A stretch of DNA of 64,000 nt from the NCBI RefSeq assembly GCF_013341275.1, contig NZ_CP054476.1, positions 1,191,501-1,255,500 of the forward strand. The letters run 5' to 3'. The translations under genes and the position numbers were made by a program. Below the pieces are notes generated by a model. That model was not told the DNA's origin, made no database searches, and was given only the letters and a program-made list of their open reading frames with translations. Below are positions 34,900 through 43,352 of this stretch, one piece after another. Position 1 is the stretch's first letter, and every line of letters begins with the position of its first letter. The stretch comes from Methyloligella sp. GL2. GTDB taxonomy: Bacteria > Pseudomonadota > Alphaproteobacteria > Rhizobiales > Methyloligellaceae.

Positions 34900-36420
34900 T
34901 TAGGCGACACCCAGCTTGTCGGCGAAGACGTTGATCGGATCGGCGTCGGAGCTGGCAAAGGTCTGCAGAAAGCTGTCGCGCCAATTGGTGACATCATAGG
35001 TTTCGATGCGCTGCTTCAGCCGGTTGAAGCGGGCCCAACGTTCCTGGCGCGGCATGGTCAGCGCACGGTCCAAAGTGCGGGCCATCTCGTTGATGTCGTG
35101 CGGATTGATCAGCAGCGCCTCGCGCAGCTGCTCGGCGGCGCCGGCGAAGCGTGACAGCACCAGCACGCCCGGATCCTCGGGGCGCTGAGCGGCGATGTAT
35201 TCCTTGGCCACCAGGTTCATGCCGTCGCGCAACGGGGTGATCAGGCCGACGGCGCTCTCGCGGCAAAGCCGCGCCAGAATATCCTGCGGGAAAGGCCGGT
35301 GCAGATAGATCACCGGCTGCCAGTCGAGATCGCCGAAGCGGCCGTTGATCTTGCCGACCAGGCGCTCCACCTCGCGGCGGATCTCCTGATAGACCGGCAG
35401 GGTTTCGCGGGTCGGCGGGGCGATCTGCACGAAGCGGACATGGCGGCGGTGCTGCGGGAACTGCTCTAGCAGCGCTTCGAAGGCGCGCAAGCGTTCGGGC
35501 AGGCCCTTGGTGTAGTCGAGCCGGTCGACGCCGATAATGGTCTTCATGCCCTCTTCGCCGTAATCGGGCAGCAGCTTGGTGGCGTCGTCGTCCTTCGCGG
35601 CCAGCTTGGCGAAGCTCTCCACATCGATGCCGATGGGGAAGACGGCCGCATGGGTGCTCTGGCCTTGCGCGGTGAGGATGTCGCCGGCGAGCTTCTCGCC
35701 GTTCATGAAGCCGTAGACGTAGCGGGCGAAATTCTCGCGGTCCGACTTAGTCTGGAAGCCGACCACGTCGAAGGCCATCAGCGCATTGCCGAGACGCTTT
35801 TGATGCGGCACGGCGGCGAAGATTTCCGGCGAGGGGAAGGGGGTGTGCAGGAAGAAGCCGATGCGGGCGGTGCATCCGCGGCGCTTCAGCTCCTCGGCGA
35901 GCGGGATCAGATGATAATCGTGCACCCAGATCATGTCGCCGGGCTGCAGCAGCGGGATCAGGTTCTCGGCGAAGCGCGCATTGACGCTGAAATACTGCTC
36001 GGCGTCGTCCTCGTTGCACAGCGCAAGATCGAGCCGGTAATGCAGGGTCGGCCACAGGCAGTGATTGGAGTAGCCGAGATAATAGCCGTCGGCTTCCTCA
36101 GGGGTGAGGTCGACGGTGGCGACGGTCAGCTCGCCGGCGGTCTCGACCTTGGGAAGCGTTTCGCGGGCATCGGCGCTGGTCTCGCCGCTCCAGCCGAACC
36201 ACAGCCCCTTGGAAGCGCGCAAGGCGTCCGCCAGGGCGACGGCCAAACCGCCGGTCTGGGCTTTGGCTTTCAGATTGGCAACGCGGTTGGAGACGACGAC
36301 GAGACGGTTCGGCTCCCGTTCCGGAGCCGGCCCGTCGGCATCCTTTTCGCGCACCGTGTTGGCGGGCGTCTTCGTGTCTTTCGGCATCCCTAACTTGACG
36401 CTGGTCACGTTCGTGTCCAA
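34900..36420 (-). CDS. otsA: Trehalose-6-phosphate synthase
   Basis: A 506-residue GT20 enzyme joining UDP-glucose and glucose-6-phosphate into trehalose-6-phosphate. After a charged N-terminal extension (about 1-38) it has VVVSNRVANLKA...TGGLAVAL, GYSNHCLWP, WVHDYHLIPLAEELK, FFLHTPFPSPEIF, GVDRLDYTKGLPERLRAFE and LITPLRDGMNLVAKEYIAAQ, the full family set. A TTG at 36420 has a GGGGTGAT ribosome-site-like sequence; the ATG at 36387 is a safe alternative. An EcfG-type promoter lies 54 bp before the TTG, matching its known role in osmotic and dry stress in related bacteria. It may also be cotranscribed with treS downstream. Confidence 0.95.
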   Translation of the reverse strand: MDTNVTSVKLGMPKDTKTPANTVREKDADGPAPEREPNRLVVVSNRVANLKAKAQTGGLAVALADALRASKGLWFGWSGETSADARETLPKVETAGELTVATVDLTPEEADGYYLGYSNHCLWPTLHYRLDLALCNEDDAEQYFSVNARFAENLIPLLQPGDMIWVHDYHLIPLAEELKRRGCTARIGFFLHTPFPSPEIFAAVPHQKRLGNALMAFDVVGFQTKSDRENFARYVYGFMNGEKLAGDILTAQGQSTHAAVFPIGIDVESFAKLAAKDDDATKLLPDYGEEGMKTIIGVDRLDYTKGLPERLRAFEALLEQFPQHRRHVRFVQIAPPTRETLPVYQEIRREVERLVGKINGRFGDLDWQPVIYLHRPFPQDILARLCRESAVGLITPLRDGMNLVAKEYIAAQRPEDPGVLVLSRFAGAAEQLREALLINPHDINEMARTLDRALTMPRQERWARFNRLKQRIETYDVTNWRDSFLQTFASSDADPINVFADKLGVA

Positions 36421-36473
36421 GACATCACCCCGTCATTCGCCGCGCTTAGACCCGAAGGCTGGGCCGTTTGGTA

Positions 36474-36498
36474 GACGATCGGAGCGTGCAAAAGTTCC
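36474..36498 (-). promoter_or_regulatory. EcfG-type promoter of otsA
   Basis: On the minus strand, GGAAC (36498-36494), 16 bases, then CGTC (36477-36474), against the consensus GGAAC-N16/17-CGTT: 8 of 9 positions match. It lies about 54 bp upstream of the otsA start. Confidence 0.55.
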
Positions 36499-36633
36499 AT
36501 AGGCTAAAGCGTGCATCAAACCTAATGACTCTGCAAATTCCGGTCCAGTATCGCCCATTTTCAATACATTCCGATAACACATTGGAATTTCGCGGCCGGA
36601 CTGCGTGGCAACGATTGAGAGAGGCTGAGTAAA

Positions 36634-37362
36634 GTGCAGAAACCTTTACCAACAGTGACGAGCAATGCCGCCTTTTTCATCGATTTCGATGGCACTTTGG
36701 TGGCGATCGCCGAGCGGCCGGATCTGGTGGTGGTGGAGCCGCGGGCCCTGGAATTGCTCAAGGCGCTGTACGAGCGATTCGACGGTGCGGTCGCCATCCA
36801 GACCGGGCGATCCCTGGCGGTGATCGACGATTTCCTGAAGCCGCTGAAGCTGCCGGTGGCGGCCGAGCACGGCTCGGTGCGGCGGGACGTCAGCGGTGAG
36901 GTGCATCGCGGCTTTGCCGGCAAGGAGAGCATCGAGACGGCGGCGGAGCGGCTGGCGCCAGTGGCCGAGGCTCACGAGGGGCTCTTGCTGGAGCGCAAGG
37001 AGAGTTCGATTGCCTTGCATTACCGGCGCCGTCCGGAGCTGGAAGGGCTGTGCCGCGAGGCGGTTTCTGAGGCCCTGAAGGGGCTGGCGCATGTGCAGCT
37101 TCTGGAAGGCAAGATGGTGCTGGAGATCAAGGCGGAGGGGCTGGATAAGGGCCGCTCGCTGAAAGCCTTCATGGAAGAAGAGCCGTTCAAGGGCCGCATT
37201 CCGGTGATGATCGGCGACGACGTTACCGACGAGTACGGCTTTGATGCCGCGAACGCGCTTGGCGGCCTCTCGATCAAGATCGGCGACGGCGAGACGAAGG
37301 CCAAATACCGGACCTCTCGCGAGGGGTTTTTTGCCTGGGCCGAGGATCAGGCTAAAGGCTGA
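36634..37362 (+). CDS. otsB: Trehalose-6-phosphate phosphatase
   Basis: A 242-residue HAD-superfamily phosphatase that releases trehalose from trehalose-6-phosphate. Motif I is DFDGT with nucleophile D17 and acid D19, followed by the family QTGRSL, AAEHGSVRRD and the C-terminal MIGDDVTDEYGFDAAN motif IV. The length is normal. It starts at a GTG at 36634 and is divergent from otsA, sharing a 213-bp regulatory region. A weak inverted resemblance to an EcfG site on its own strand was judged insufficient. A short terminator follows. Confidence 0.95.
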   Translation: MQKPLPTVTSNAAFFIDFDGTLVAIAERPDLVVVEPRALELLKALYERFDGAVAIQTGRSLAVIDDFLKPLKLPVAAEHGSVRRDVSGEVHRGFAGKESIETAAERLAPVAEAHEGLLLERKESSIALHYRRRPELEGLCREAVSEALKGLAHVQLLEGKMVLEIKAEGLDKGRSLKAFMEEEPFKGRIPVMIGDDVTDEYGFDAANALGGLSIKIGDGETKAKYRTSREGFFAWAEDQAKG

Positions 37363-37402
37363 CCCCGACTGCACGGATAACGGTTAAACTCCCTGATTTA
37401 TC

Positions 37403-37423
37403 GCGGTTTTTCACCGCTTTCTT
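37403..37423 (+). terminator. Terminator of otsB
   Basis: A short stem GCGGT/ACCGC (37403-37407, 37413-37417) with a T-rich loop is followed by TTTCTT, 40 bp after the otsB stop. Confidence 0.5.
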
Positions 37424-37513
37424 ACAAATGATGTCGGCCGTCCTTATATTAGGGCGGCATTGTGGCGGTGCGGCCGGGAGGGTCGTGTGCGCCCCGTTTG
37501 GCATGGAGAGAGC

Positions 37514-38905
37514 GTGCGAAAGCTGACCGATAGGCTGAACGAATTGCCGGGAAGCGACAGCACCGACCTCGTCGTCAAGGACGAGGCGGAAAAGGACTCG
37601 CGCGCCGAACCCAAGCCGCCGGCGAAGCGCAAATCGACCAAGCTGAAGCGCAAGCCCTCGCGCTCGCGCCGCAAGATCACGGTGGTGAAGGAGAGCCCGC
37701 TGGCAGCGCTGCTGAAGCCGATCGGCGTCAGCTTGGCGCTGCTGTTGATCGCTTATGGCGCGCTCTCCGTCGGCGTCACCTTCTGGCGCAGCTATCAACG
37801 GCATATGGAATTCAACACCGCAGTGCATGGCGACAGTTCGGTGCTGGATATCTTCTTCCCCGATCCTTCGATTCCGGCCGATGCGGTGAACCTCGTCTAC
37901 AAGGATGTGGACGGCACGGTGCACAAGCTCCTGGCCAGCAAGTCGGCGACGGACGAGTTCGTCAACGAAACGCTGGTGATGCTCGACAAGGAGCGCGAGG
38001 CGATCAAGCAGGCGGCGCATGAGGATATCGACCGCAGCTTCGACGTGGCGTTCAGCGACCGCGAGCAGGCGATCGACGGTTACGCCGACTGGTTCTTCGC
38101 CTGGAAGCGCTCCTATGTGGTGCTGATGGAGACGATCTCTTCGGCAATCAACAACTTCTTCGAGGCCGGCCAATACGAGAGCCTGGACGAGGCGATCGAG
38201 GCCGATGTGGAAGAGTATTTCCTGGAGAACTACAAAGAGCAGGTGCTGAAGCCTGAGCTGCGCGACGGCACCTTGGCGCAAGGGGTGGAGCAGGCGGTCC
38301 GCCATGCCCATGAGAGCTATGTTCGGGTGATCGCCAATGGCGATATGCGGCTGCAGCTCTTCCTGGCGCAGAACACCCGGCAGCTGGAGGAGATCCCGGC
38401 CTCCGAGCCGGTGACCGATCTGAAGCTCGATTGGGATGCCCAGCGCTGGAAGGCGCCGACCTATCTGATGCAGGACAAGGCGTTCGAAGGCGTGGTCGGC
38501 ATGGGCGCGATGGCGGCCGGCGGCACGGTCGGGGCACTTGCGCTTGGGCCGGCGCTGAGCCGGACGATCGGCCAGAGCTTCTCGGCGCTCTCCAGCCGCC
38601 TTGCCGCATCGCTCGGCTCGCGCATCGCCTTTGCCGAGGGCGGCGCGGTGGCCGGCACTTTCGTGCAGCCGATGGGCGGGCAGGTGATCGGCGCGGCGAT
38701 CGGGCTCGCCATCGGCGCGGTGGCAGATTATCTCACCAGCGAGGCCAATGAGGCGATCAACCGGGATGCCTTCATCGAGGCCAACAACACGGCGCTGGAT
38801 GCCACGATCGATGCCTGGAAGGCGCGGCTTAAGGCCAATGTCGATGCCGCGATCGACAAATGGTTCGACGATGCGCGCAAGAGCGTGGTGCTCTCGACGA
38901 GCTGA
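37514..38905 (+). CDS. Membrane-anchored protein of unknown function with a glycine-zipper hydrophobic segment
   Basis: About 463 residues. The first 60 are very basic and disordered (KRKSTKLKRKPSRSRRK) and should stay in the cytoplasm. One transmembrane helix follows at about 65-88 (PIGVSLALLLIAYGALSVGV). A mostly helical, acidic domain (about 95-315) comes next, and then a striking hydrophobic Gly/Ala-rich hairpin at about 325-420, with repeated small-xxx-small spacing (GMGAMAAGGTVGALALG; later GGQVIGAAIGLAIGAVADYL). The last 45 residues are helical. Glycine zippers of this type occur in pore- or oligomer-forming membrane proteins. I recognise no named family. The GTG at 37514 has GGAGAG 4 bases upstream and is preferred over the open frame to 37460. 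It is followed by another unknown membrane protein gene. Confidence 0.7.
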   Translation: MRKLTDRLNELPGSDSTDLVVKDEAEKDSRAEPKPPAKRKSTKLKRKPSRSRRKITVVKESPLAALLKPIGVSLALLLIAYGALSVGVTFWRSYQRHMEFNTAVHGDSSVLDIFFPDPSIPADAVNLVYKDVDGTVHKLLASKSATDEFVNETLVMLDKEREAIKQAAHEDIDRSFDVAFSDREQAIDGYADWFFAWKRSYVVLMETISSAINNFFEAGQYESLDEAIEADVEEYFLENYKEQVLKPELRDGTLAQGVEQAVRHAHESYVRVIANGDMRLQLFLAQNTRQLEEIPASEPVTDLKLDWDAQRWKAPTYLMQDKAFEGVVGMGAMAAGGTVGALALGPALSRTIGQSFSALSSRLAASLGSRIAFAEGGAVAGTFVQPMGGQVIGAAIGLAIGAVADYLTSEANEAINRDAFIEANNTALDATIDAWKARLKANVDAAIDKWFDDARKSVVLSTS

Positions 38906-38999
38906 TTGCCGACACCCAAAATCCCAGGAAAACCGGCTCAACGCCCTGAAACCCAACCGTTTTCCGTCCTTAACGATGTGTTAACGTCTCTCGGCGGCG

Positions 39000-39024
39000 G
39001 CGGATTTTCATGTTATAAATCCGC
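39000..39024 (+). promoter_or_regulatory. AT-rich hairpin or operator before an unknown membrane gene
   Basis: Perfect 8-bp arms GCGGATTT (39000-39007) and AAATCCGC (39017-39024) enclose a 9-base loop overlapping a TTATAA -10-like sequence. There is no T-run, so regulation is more likely than termination. Confidence 0.35.
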
Positions 39025-39086
39025 TAATGGGACGAGCCCTCCGGCGGAAGAGCCGATGGGCCGCAAATACGGGTAAGGCGACGGGG

Positions 39087-39653
39087 ATGGACGATAAGGT
39101 CAAGGCGATTGCGCGGCCGGCGGCGAGCCGGTCCCTGCGCGAGGCCATACACCGGGCAAGGCTGGAAGAGGCCGAATTGATCAGCCAGGCGGCCGATTGG
39201 CGCGACAGCGAGATTGCGCGGCTGGAGATCCTGAAAGCCGAGCTGGAAGACGTCTTCGCCGAAGTGCCGCAGAGCGACGACCGGTTCGAGCTGGCGCTGG
39301 TGCCGAGCCGGCCGGCAAGGCTGTGGATCGACCTGTTCACCTATGTCTCCATCGACGACCGGGACGGCGATTATCTCCTGGTGCGCAATAGCGAGAATGG
39401 ACGGCGGACGCTGTTCAGCTCCGGCAGCGCGGCAGAGACCGCCGACCGCATTACCCGCTATGTGGCGCATGAGATCGTGCGCCGGGAGCGCCAGGAAGCT
39501 GCCTTGCTGGAGCCGATCGAGCGGGCCGACACCACCGAGGACGCGGACGAGCCGGAAAGCTCCAAAGCGGGACTGGTGATTGCCGCCTTTGCCATCGGGC
39601 TGATGACCGGGGCGGGCGGGCTGCTGGCCGCGGTCTGGCTCAGCATTCCGTAG
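39087..39653 (+). CDS. Tail-anchored membrane protein of unknown function
   Basis: 188 residues from the ATG at 39087 (AAGG ribosome site about 9 bases upstream; the open frame continues to 39027). The N-terminal two thirds is soluble, with an acidic helix (RARLEEAELISQAADWRDSEIARLEILKAEL) and a beta-rich LWIDLFTYVSIDDRDGDYLLVRN core. A single hydrophobic helix at the extreme C-terminus (LVIAAFAIGLMTGAGGLLAAVWLSI) anchors it. This looks like a small conserved alphaproteobacterial envelope protein; I cannot name it. It follows the glycine-zipper protein by 181 bp in the same direction. Confidence 0.6.
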   Translation: MDDKVKAIARPAASRSLREAIHRARLEEAELISQAADWRDSEIARLEILKAELEDVFAEVPQSDDRFELALVPSRPARLWIDLFTYVSIDDRDGDYLLVRNSENGRRTLFSSGSAAETADRITRYVAHEIVRRERQEAALLEPIERADTTEDADEPESSKAGLVIAAFAIGLMTGAGGLLAAVWLSIP

Positions 39654-39680
39654 CGGTTTTCCTCTTTCGCAGGCCTACGG

Positions 39681-40595
39681 CTAGCGGTGGCGCAGCACCT
39701 GCGTATGGTCTTGCCAGATCGGATCGGGCATGCGCATCGGCGCGCGGCGCGTCATCTCGCAATACCAGCCGTCCTCCACCCGGGCTATGCCGTATTCGGC
39801 ATAGCCGGCGGCAGGCTCCTCTCCCTCGACCATTTCCGATGCCGACGGCACGCCGACCACGAAGGCCGTGCCGGTCGCGGTGTCGAGGGTCTTCAGCGTC
39901 GCCTCGTGATCATGGCCGTGCAGCACCAGCTCGGCACCATGGGTTTGCAGGATCGTCTTCAGCTTGCCGGCATCGCGCAAGGCCCGCCGCCAAGGCGCCT
40001 GGCCGGGAAGCGGCGGATGATGGATCAGCACCACGCGGAACAGATCCTTTTGCCTGAGGCGCTCCAGCGCCACTCCCAGAAATTTGCGCTGGGTGCTGCC
40101 GAGACGTCCGGCGGCGAGGAAGGGCATGGTCGGGATTGCCGAGGAAAGCGCGACAAGCGCGATATCGCCGAAGCGGCGGACGAAGGGGAAGCCTTGCGGC
40201 GGCGTCGGGACCAGGATCTCGCCGGCCTCGTTGGATTGCATATAGGGCTGCCAAAGCCCGGTGCCGCGGTCCGGGTGAAGGCGCACATAGGCATCGTGAT
40301 TGCCGGGGATGGCGGTGACATGGGGCGGGCCGCTCAAGCTTTTCAGCCATTCGGCGGCGCGCCTGAACTCCTCGGGAAGGCCGAGATTGACCAGATCCCC
40401 AGTCACCGCGATCTGGTCGGGGTGGCGGTCCAGCATGTCCTTGGTCAGCGCGTCGAGAATCTCCCGGCGATGCACCAGCTTCCGTCCGCGATGCCAATTG
40501 ACGTAGCCGAGCAGACGCTTGCCCAGAAGATCGCGCCGGCGGGCGCGGGGCATCGGGCTGAGATGGACGTCGGAAAGATGGGCGAGTTTGAACAC
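39681..40595 (-). CDS. Calcineurin-like metallophosphoesterase
   Basis: A 304-residue cytoplasmic metal-dependent phosphoesterase. The five family blocks are in order: D9-x-H11 (HLSDVHL), GD in AVTGDLVNLG, GNHD in AIPGNHDAY, a middle HHPP in LIHHPPLPG, and GHDH in LVLHGHDH. Members act on cyclic nucleotides, nucleotides or phospholipid heads; the substrate cannot be read from the sequence. The ATG at 40595 starts at the first beta strand. Its 3' end faces the 39087 gene with 27 bp between stops, and it diverges from the NUDIX gene. Confidence 0.9.
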   Translation of the reverse strand: MFKLAHLSDVHLSPMPRARRRDLLGKRLLGYVNWHRGRKLVHRREILDALTKDMLDRHPDQIAVTGDLVNLGLPEEFRRAAEWLKSLSGPPHVTAIPGNHDAYVRLHPDRGTGLWQPYMQSNEAGEILVPTPPQGFPFVRRFGDIALVALSSAIPTMPFLAAGRLGSTQRKFLGVALERLRQKDLFRVVLIHHPPLPGQAPWRRALRDAGKLKTILQTHGAELVLHGHDHEATLKTLDTATGTAFVVGVPSASEMVEGEEPAAGYAEYGIARVEDGWYCEMTRRAPMRMPDPIWQDHTQVLRHR

Positions 40596-40775
40596 TGGGG
40601 GAGGGAAACTCCGTTCGCCGGTTTGTCGTTACGCTGGGGGCTTCGCGGCAGACGCCTCTTGCGCGATGCTGTTCACCCCGTGGTACCTAAGTCGTGCTTA
40701 ATTTGGAATGTTTCATATTTGCTTTGCGGGGCGGCGATTGATGGCAGCTTGCGGCGAAGCGAGGCTGGCAAGGAG

Positions 40776-41270
40776 GTGAGACTGGCTCAAGATCCGATAC
40801 GCAGCACGCGCAGCCAGCGCCTGGTCATGAGCGTGTTGCGGCCGGTTTGGCGCCTGCGCCGCGGCATGACGCTGGGCGCGCAAGGGGTGATCGTCGATGG
40901 CGAGGGCCGTGTGCTCCTGGTGCGGCACAGCTACCGGCCCGGCTGGTGCTTCCCGGGCGGCGGGGTGGAGTGGGGCGAGACGCTGGAGTTTGCCCTTGCC
41001 CGCGAGCTGGAAGAGGAGGTGGGGGTAAGCCTCACCGGACCTGCGGTCCTGCACGGCATGTTCTCCAATCACAGCAATTTTCCGGGCGATCATATCGGCG
41101 TCTTCCTGGTGCGCGACTGGACGCGGCAAGGCGAATACCGCGCCCGCGGCGAGATCGCCGAGACGGGCATGTTCGCGCCCGATGCCTTGCCGGCGAAGAC
41201 CGATCGGGGCACGCGCAACCGGGTGGAGGAGATTTTCGGCGGTGCGCCGGTGAGCGGCGTTTGGGCGTAA
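40776..41270 (+). CDS. NUDIX hydrolase
   Basis: About 164 residues. The NUDIX box (G-x5-E-x7-REUxEExGU) is complete: GGVEWGETLEFALARELEEEVG. It is preceded by VLLVRHSYRPGWCFPGG, as in the MutT-like subgroup acting on nucleoside diphosphate derivatives. A basic N-terminal helix (SVLRPVWRLRRGMTLGAQG) could touch the membrane. Start choice is uncertain: the GTG at 40776 overlaps an AGGAGG at 40771-40776, so a start just inside (CTG 40782) or the ATG at 40827 is possible. The substrate is not predictable. Confidence 0.8.
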   Translation: MRLAQDPIRSTRSQRLVMSVLRPVWRLRRGMTLGAQGVIVDGEGRVLLVRHSYRPGWCFPGGGVEWGETLEFALARELEEEVGVSLTGPAVLHGMFSNHSNFPGDHIGVFLVRDWTRQGEYRARGEIAETGMFAPDALPAKTDRGTRNRVEEIFGGAPVSGVWA

Positions 41271-41293
41271 GCTGCTCCGGGCGGCGAGATCTC

Positions 41294-41322
41294 GATTGCC
41301 CGATCAAGCCGGGCGATGACGC
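41294..41322. repeat. REP-like palindrome (partial copy)
   Basis: A GATTGCCCGATCAAGCCGGGCGATGACG-type sequence lies between convergent genes. It is a degenerate half of the element found at 63808-63894 and can fold into a TTGCCCG/CGGGCGA stem, perhaps ending both transcripts. Confidence 0.6.
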
Positions 41323-41336
41323 ATCTAATTTCGCGG

Positions 41337-42311
41337 CTAGAACCGGTCGCGGCCGTGGGGGCTCCACAGATCCAGCGCCGGGCCGGCGGGCACGATGCCG
41401 TTCGGATTGATGAACGGATGGCTGGTGTAATAGTGGGTCTTGATGTGATCGAGGTGAACGGTCTCGGCAATGTCCGGCATCTGATAAAGCTCGCGCATAT
41501 AGCCGGAAAGATTGGGATAATCGTCGATGCGGCGGAGGTTGCATTTGAAGTGGCCGACATAGACCGCGTCGAACCGGATCAAGGTCACGAAGAGCCGCCA
41601 ATCGGCTTCGGTCAGGATGTTCCCCACTAGATAGCGCCGTTCGCCGAGGCGCTTCTCCAGCGCGTCGAGAGCGATGAACAGACGTTCGAAGGCCTCCTCA
41701 TAGGCGCGCTGGGTGGTGGCGAAGCCGCAGGCATAAACCCCGTTATTCACCTTGGTGTAGATCTCGGCATTGATGGCGTCGATCTCGCCCCGCAGGCTTT
41801 GCGGATAATAGTCCGCATCCGTCGCGCCGACGCCGTCGAAGGCCGCATTGAACATGCGGATGATCTCGGAGGATTCGTTGCTGACGATGGTCTGGCGCTG
41901 CTTGTCCCACAAGACCGGCGTGGTCACCCGGCCGGTGAAGTCGGGGACGGCCTTCAGATAGATTTCGCCGAGTTTTGCCGCGCCGTTGAGCCGGTCGCCG
42001 GTGGCGCCGGGAAAGTCCGCATCGAAGGTCCAGCCGTCCGGGCCCATATAGGGATGGACCACATCCATGGAGATGAGGTCGTTCAGCCCTTTCAGCGCAC
42101 GGAAGATGACGGTGCGATGGGCCCAGGGGCAGGCATAGGAGACGTAGAGGTGGTAACGCCCGGCCTCGGCCTTGAAGCCGGCGTCGCCGCTCGGCCCGGC
42201 CGAGCCGTCCGGCGTGATCCAGCTGCGCAGCGTGGTGGGATCGCGTTTGAAGGCGCCGTCGTCGGTGCTGTAGCCCTTCTCGTGCCACACGCCGTCGATC
42301 ATCAATCCCAT
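41337..42311 (-). CDS. yqjG: Glutathionyl-hydroquinone reductase (YqjG/omega-like GST)
   Basis: A 324-residue glutathione S-transferase of the GS-hydroquinone reductase family. The catalytic cysteine is C61 in CPWAHR. The N-terminal thioredoxin fold includes VTTPVLWDKQRQTIVSNESSEIIRM, and the all-helical C-terminal domain has NNGVYACGFATTQ.AYEEA, GNILTEADWRLF and the terminal HYYTSHPFINPNGIVPAGP block. It reduces glutathionyl-hydroquinones to hydroquinones with glutathione. It is the downstream partner of wrbA (51 bp gap, same strand); both act on quinones, which supports a common detoxification role. Confidence 0.93.
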   Translation of the reverse strand: MGLMIDGVWHEKGYSTDDGAFKRDPTTLRSWITPDGSAGPSGDAGFKAEAGRYHLYVSYACPWAHRTVIFRALKGLNDLISMDVVHPYMGPDGWTFDADFPGATGDRLNGAAKLGEIYLKAVPDFTGRVTTPVLWDKQRQTIVSNESSEIIRMFNAAFDGVGATDADYYPQSLRGEIDAINAEIYTKVNNGVYACGFATTQRAYEEAFERLFIALDALEKRLGERRYLVGNILTEADWRLFVTLIRFDAVYVGHFKCNLRRIDDYPNLSGYMRELYQMPDIAETVHLDHIKTHYYTSHPFINPNGIVPAGPALDLWSPHGRDRF

Positions 42312-42361
42312 AGCCGAGCCTTACGTCTTCTGGGTGTTGTCAGCCTTTTTGCGGTCGGCCT

Positions 42362-42973
42362 CTAGGAGTCTTGGGCGGCGAGCTTCTTGGTGATCTTGCC
42401 GACGTGGTGACCCTGGAAGCTGGCGAGGTTCAGCTCTTTCTGGGACGGCATGCGAGATCCGTCAGGTCCGGCGATGGTGCCGGCGCCATATGGCGAGCCG
42501 CCCTTCACCTCACTGATATCGGCGAGATCGGGGGCCGAGTAGGGCAGGCCCGCGATGACCATGCCGTGATGCAGCAAGGTGGTGTGGAACGAGGTGATGG
42601 TGGTTTCGTTGCCGCCGCCGGTGCCGGTGGAGGTGAACACGCTGCCGACCTTGCCGATCAGCGAGCCTTCGACCCAAAGCGGTCCGGTCTGATCGAGGAA
42701 GTGGCGCATCTGGGAGCTCATATTTCCGAACCGGGTCGGCGTGCCAAAGACGATGCCGTCATATTCGGCGAGCTCGTCGGGCGATGCGATGGATGCCGGC
42801 TGGTCGACCTTCATGCCGGCCTCCTGCATGATTTCCTCCGGCATCAGTTCGGGCACGCGCTTGATGGAGACGTGCAGATCCTCGACGGCGCGGGCCCCAT
42901 GCGCCACCGCATAGGCCAGAGTTTCAACGTGGCCGTATGAGCTATGATAAAGAACAAGCAATTTCGCAGACAT
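42362..42973 (-). CDS. wrbA: NAD(P)H:quinone oxidoreductase (WrbA type IV)
   Basis: A 203-residue flavodoxin-fold enzyme that reduces quinones by two electrons using FMN and NAD(P)H. It begins [17 protein letters not shown] (FMN phosphate loop), has the WrbA insertion with [31 protein letters not shown], and the family end [11 protein letters not shown]...[17 protein letters not shown]. The ATG at 42973 has GGGGA 8 bases upstream; nine extra codons upstream lack support. It is directly upstream of yqjG. Confidence 0.95.
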   Translation of the reverse strand: MSAKLLVLYHSSYGHVETLAYAVAHGARAVEDLHVSIKRVPELMPEEIMQEAGMKVDQPASIASPDELAEYDGIVFGTPTRFGNMSSQMRHFLDQTGPLWVEGSLIGKVGSVFTSTGTGGGNETTITSFHTTLLHHGMVIAGLPYSAPDLADISEVKGGSPYGAGTIAGPDGSRMPSQKELNLASFQGHHVGKITKKLAAQDS

Positions 42974-43000
42974 AAGCAATTTCCCCGCTATCGGGTTCAA

Positions 43001-43352
43001 ATCCCCCGCATCGGGCGCACTCCCCTCTTAGCGCGCCTTTCTCGAATAACTACCGTGCTGGGTCTCAGTATCCGAAAAAGCAGCTAAAGAAAAATTTTCT
43101 GTCACGTTCAAAACCTTCCTAGCGCGAAAGTGAAGGTGCTAGACCGTCGCGGTTTGGCGTGATAAAGGCAACGCCATCATGTTGAACGGCAGCGAAAAAT
43201 TGCAGCTTTTGCGACGACGAGGCGGGGCGATTTCCATCGCTTTTCCGTCCCTTCGCGGCTGACGTTCATCCAACGCATCTCTTCCAAAAAAAATCGGTGA
43301 TGCAGGCGTCCCGGGACGGGCTTTCCTAACTCCTTAGCCCTTCGATAGACGC
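43001..43352. other. Intergenic region between wrbA and a GNAT gene
   Basis: About 350 bp between divergent genes, AT-richer than the surroundings around 43080-43200. A GTCCCGGGAC palindrome lies near 43307-43316. A short stretch at 42988-43000 resembles a tRNA T-arm but no tRNA can be folded. No clear promoter was identified. Confidence 0.4.

Noticed and set aside
36584-36608. GGAAT-N15-CGTG upstream of otsB as an EcfG promoter
   Set aside because: Wrong spacer and two mismatches.
42985-43010. GGTTCAAATCCCCC resembling a tRNA T-arm
   Set aside because: No acceptor, D or anticodon arms can be placed upstream; that sequence is the wrbA start.
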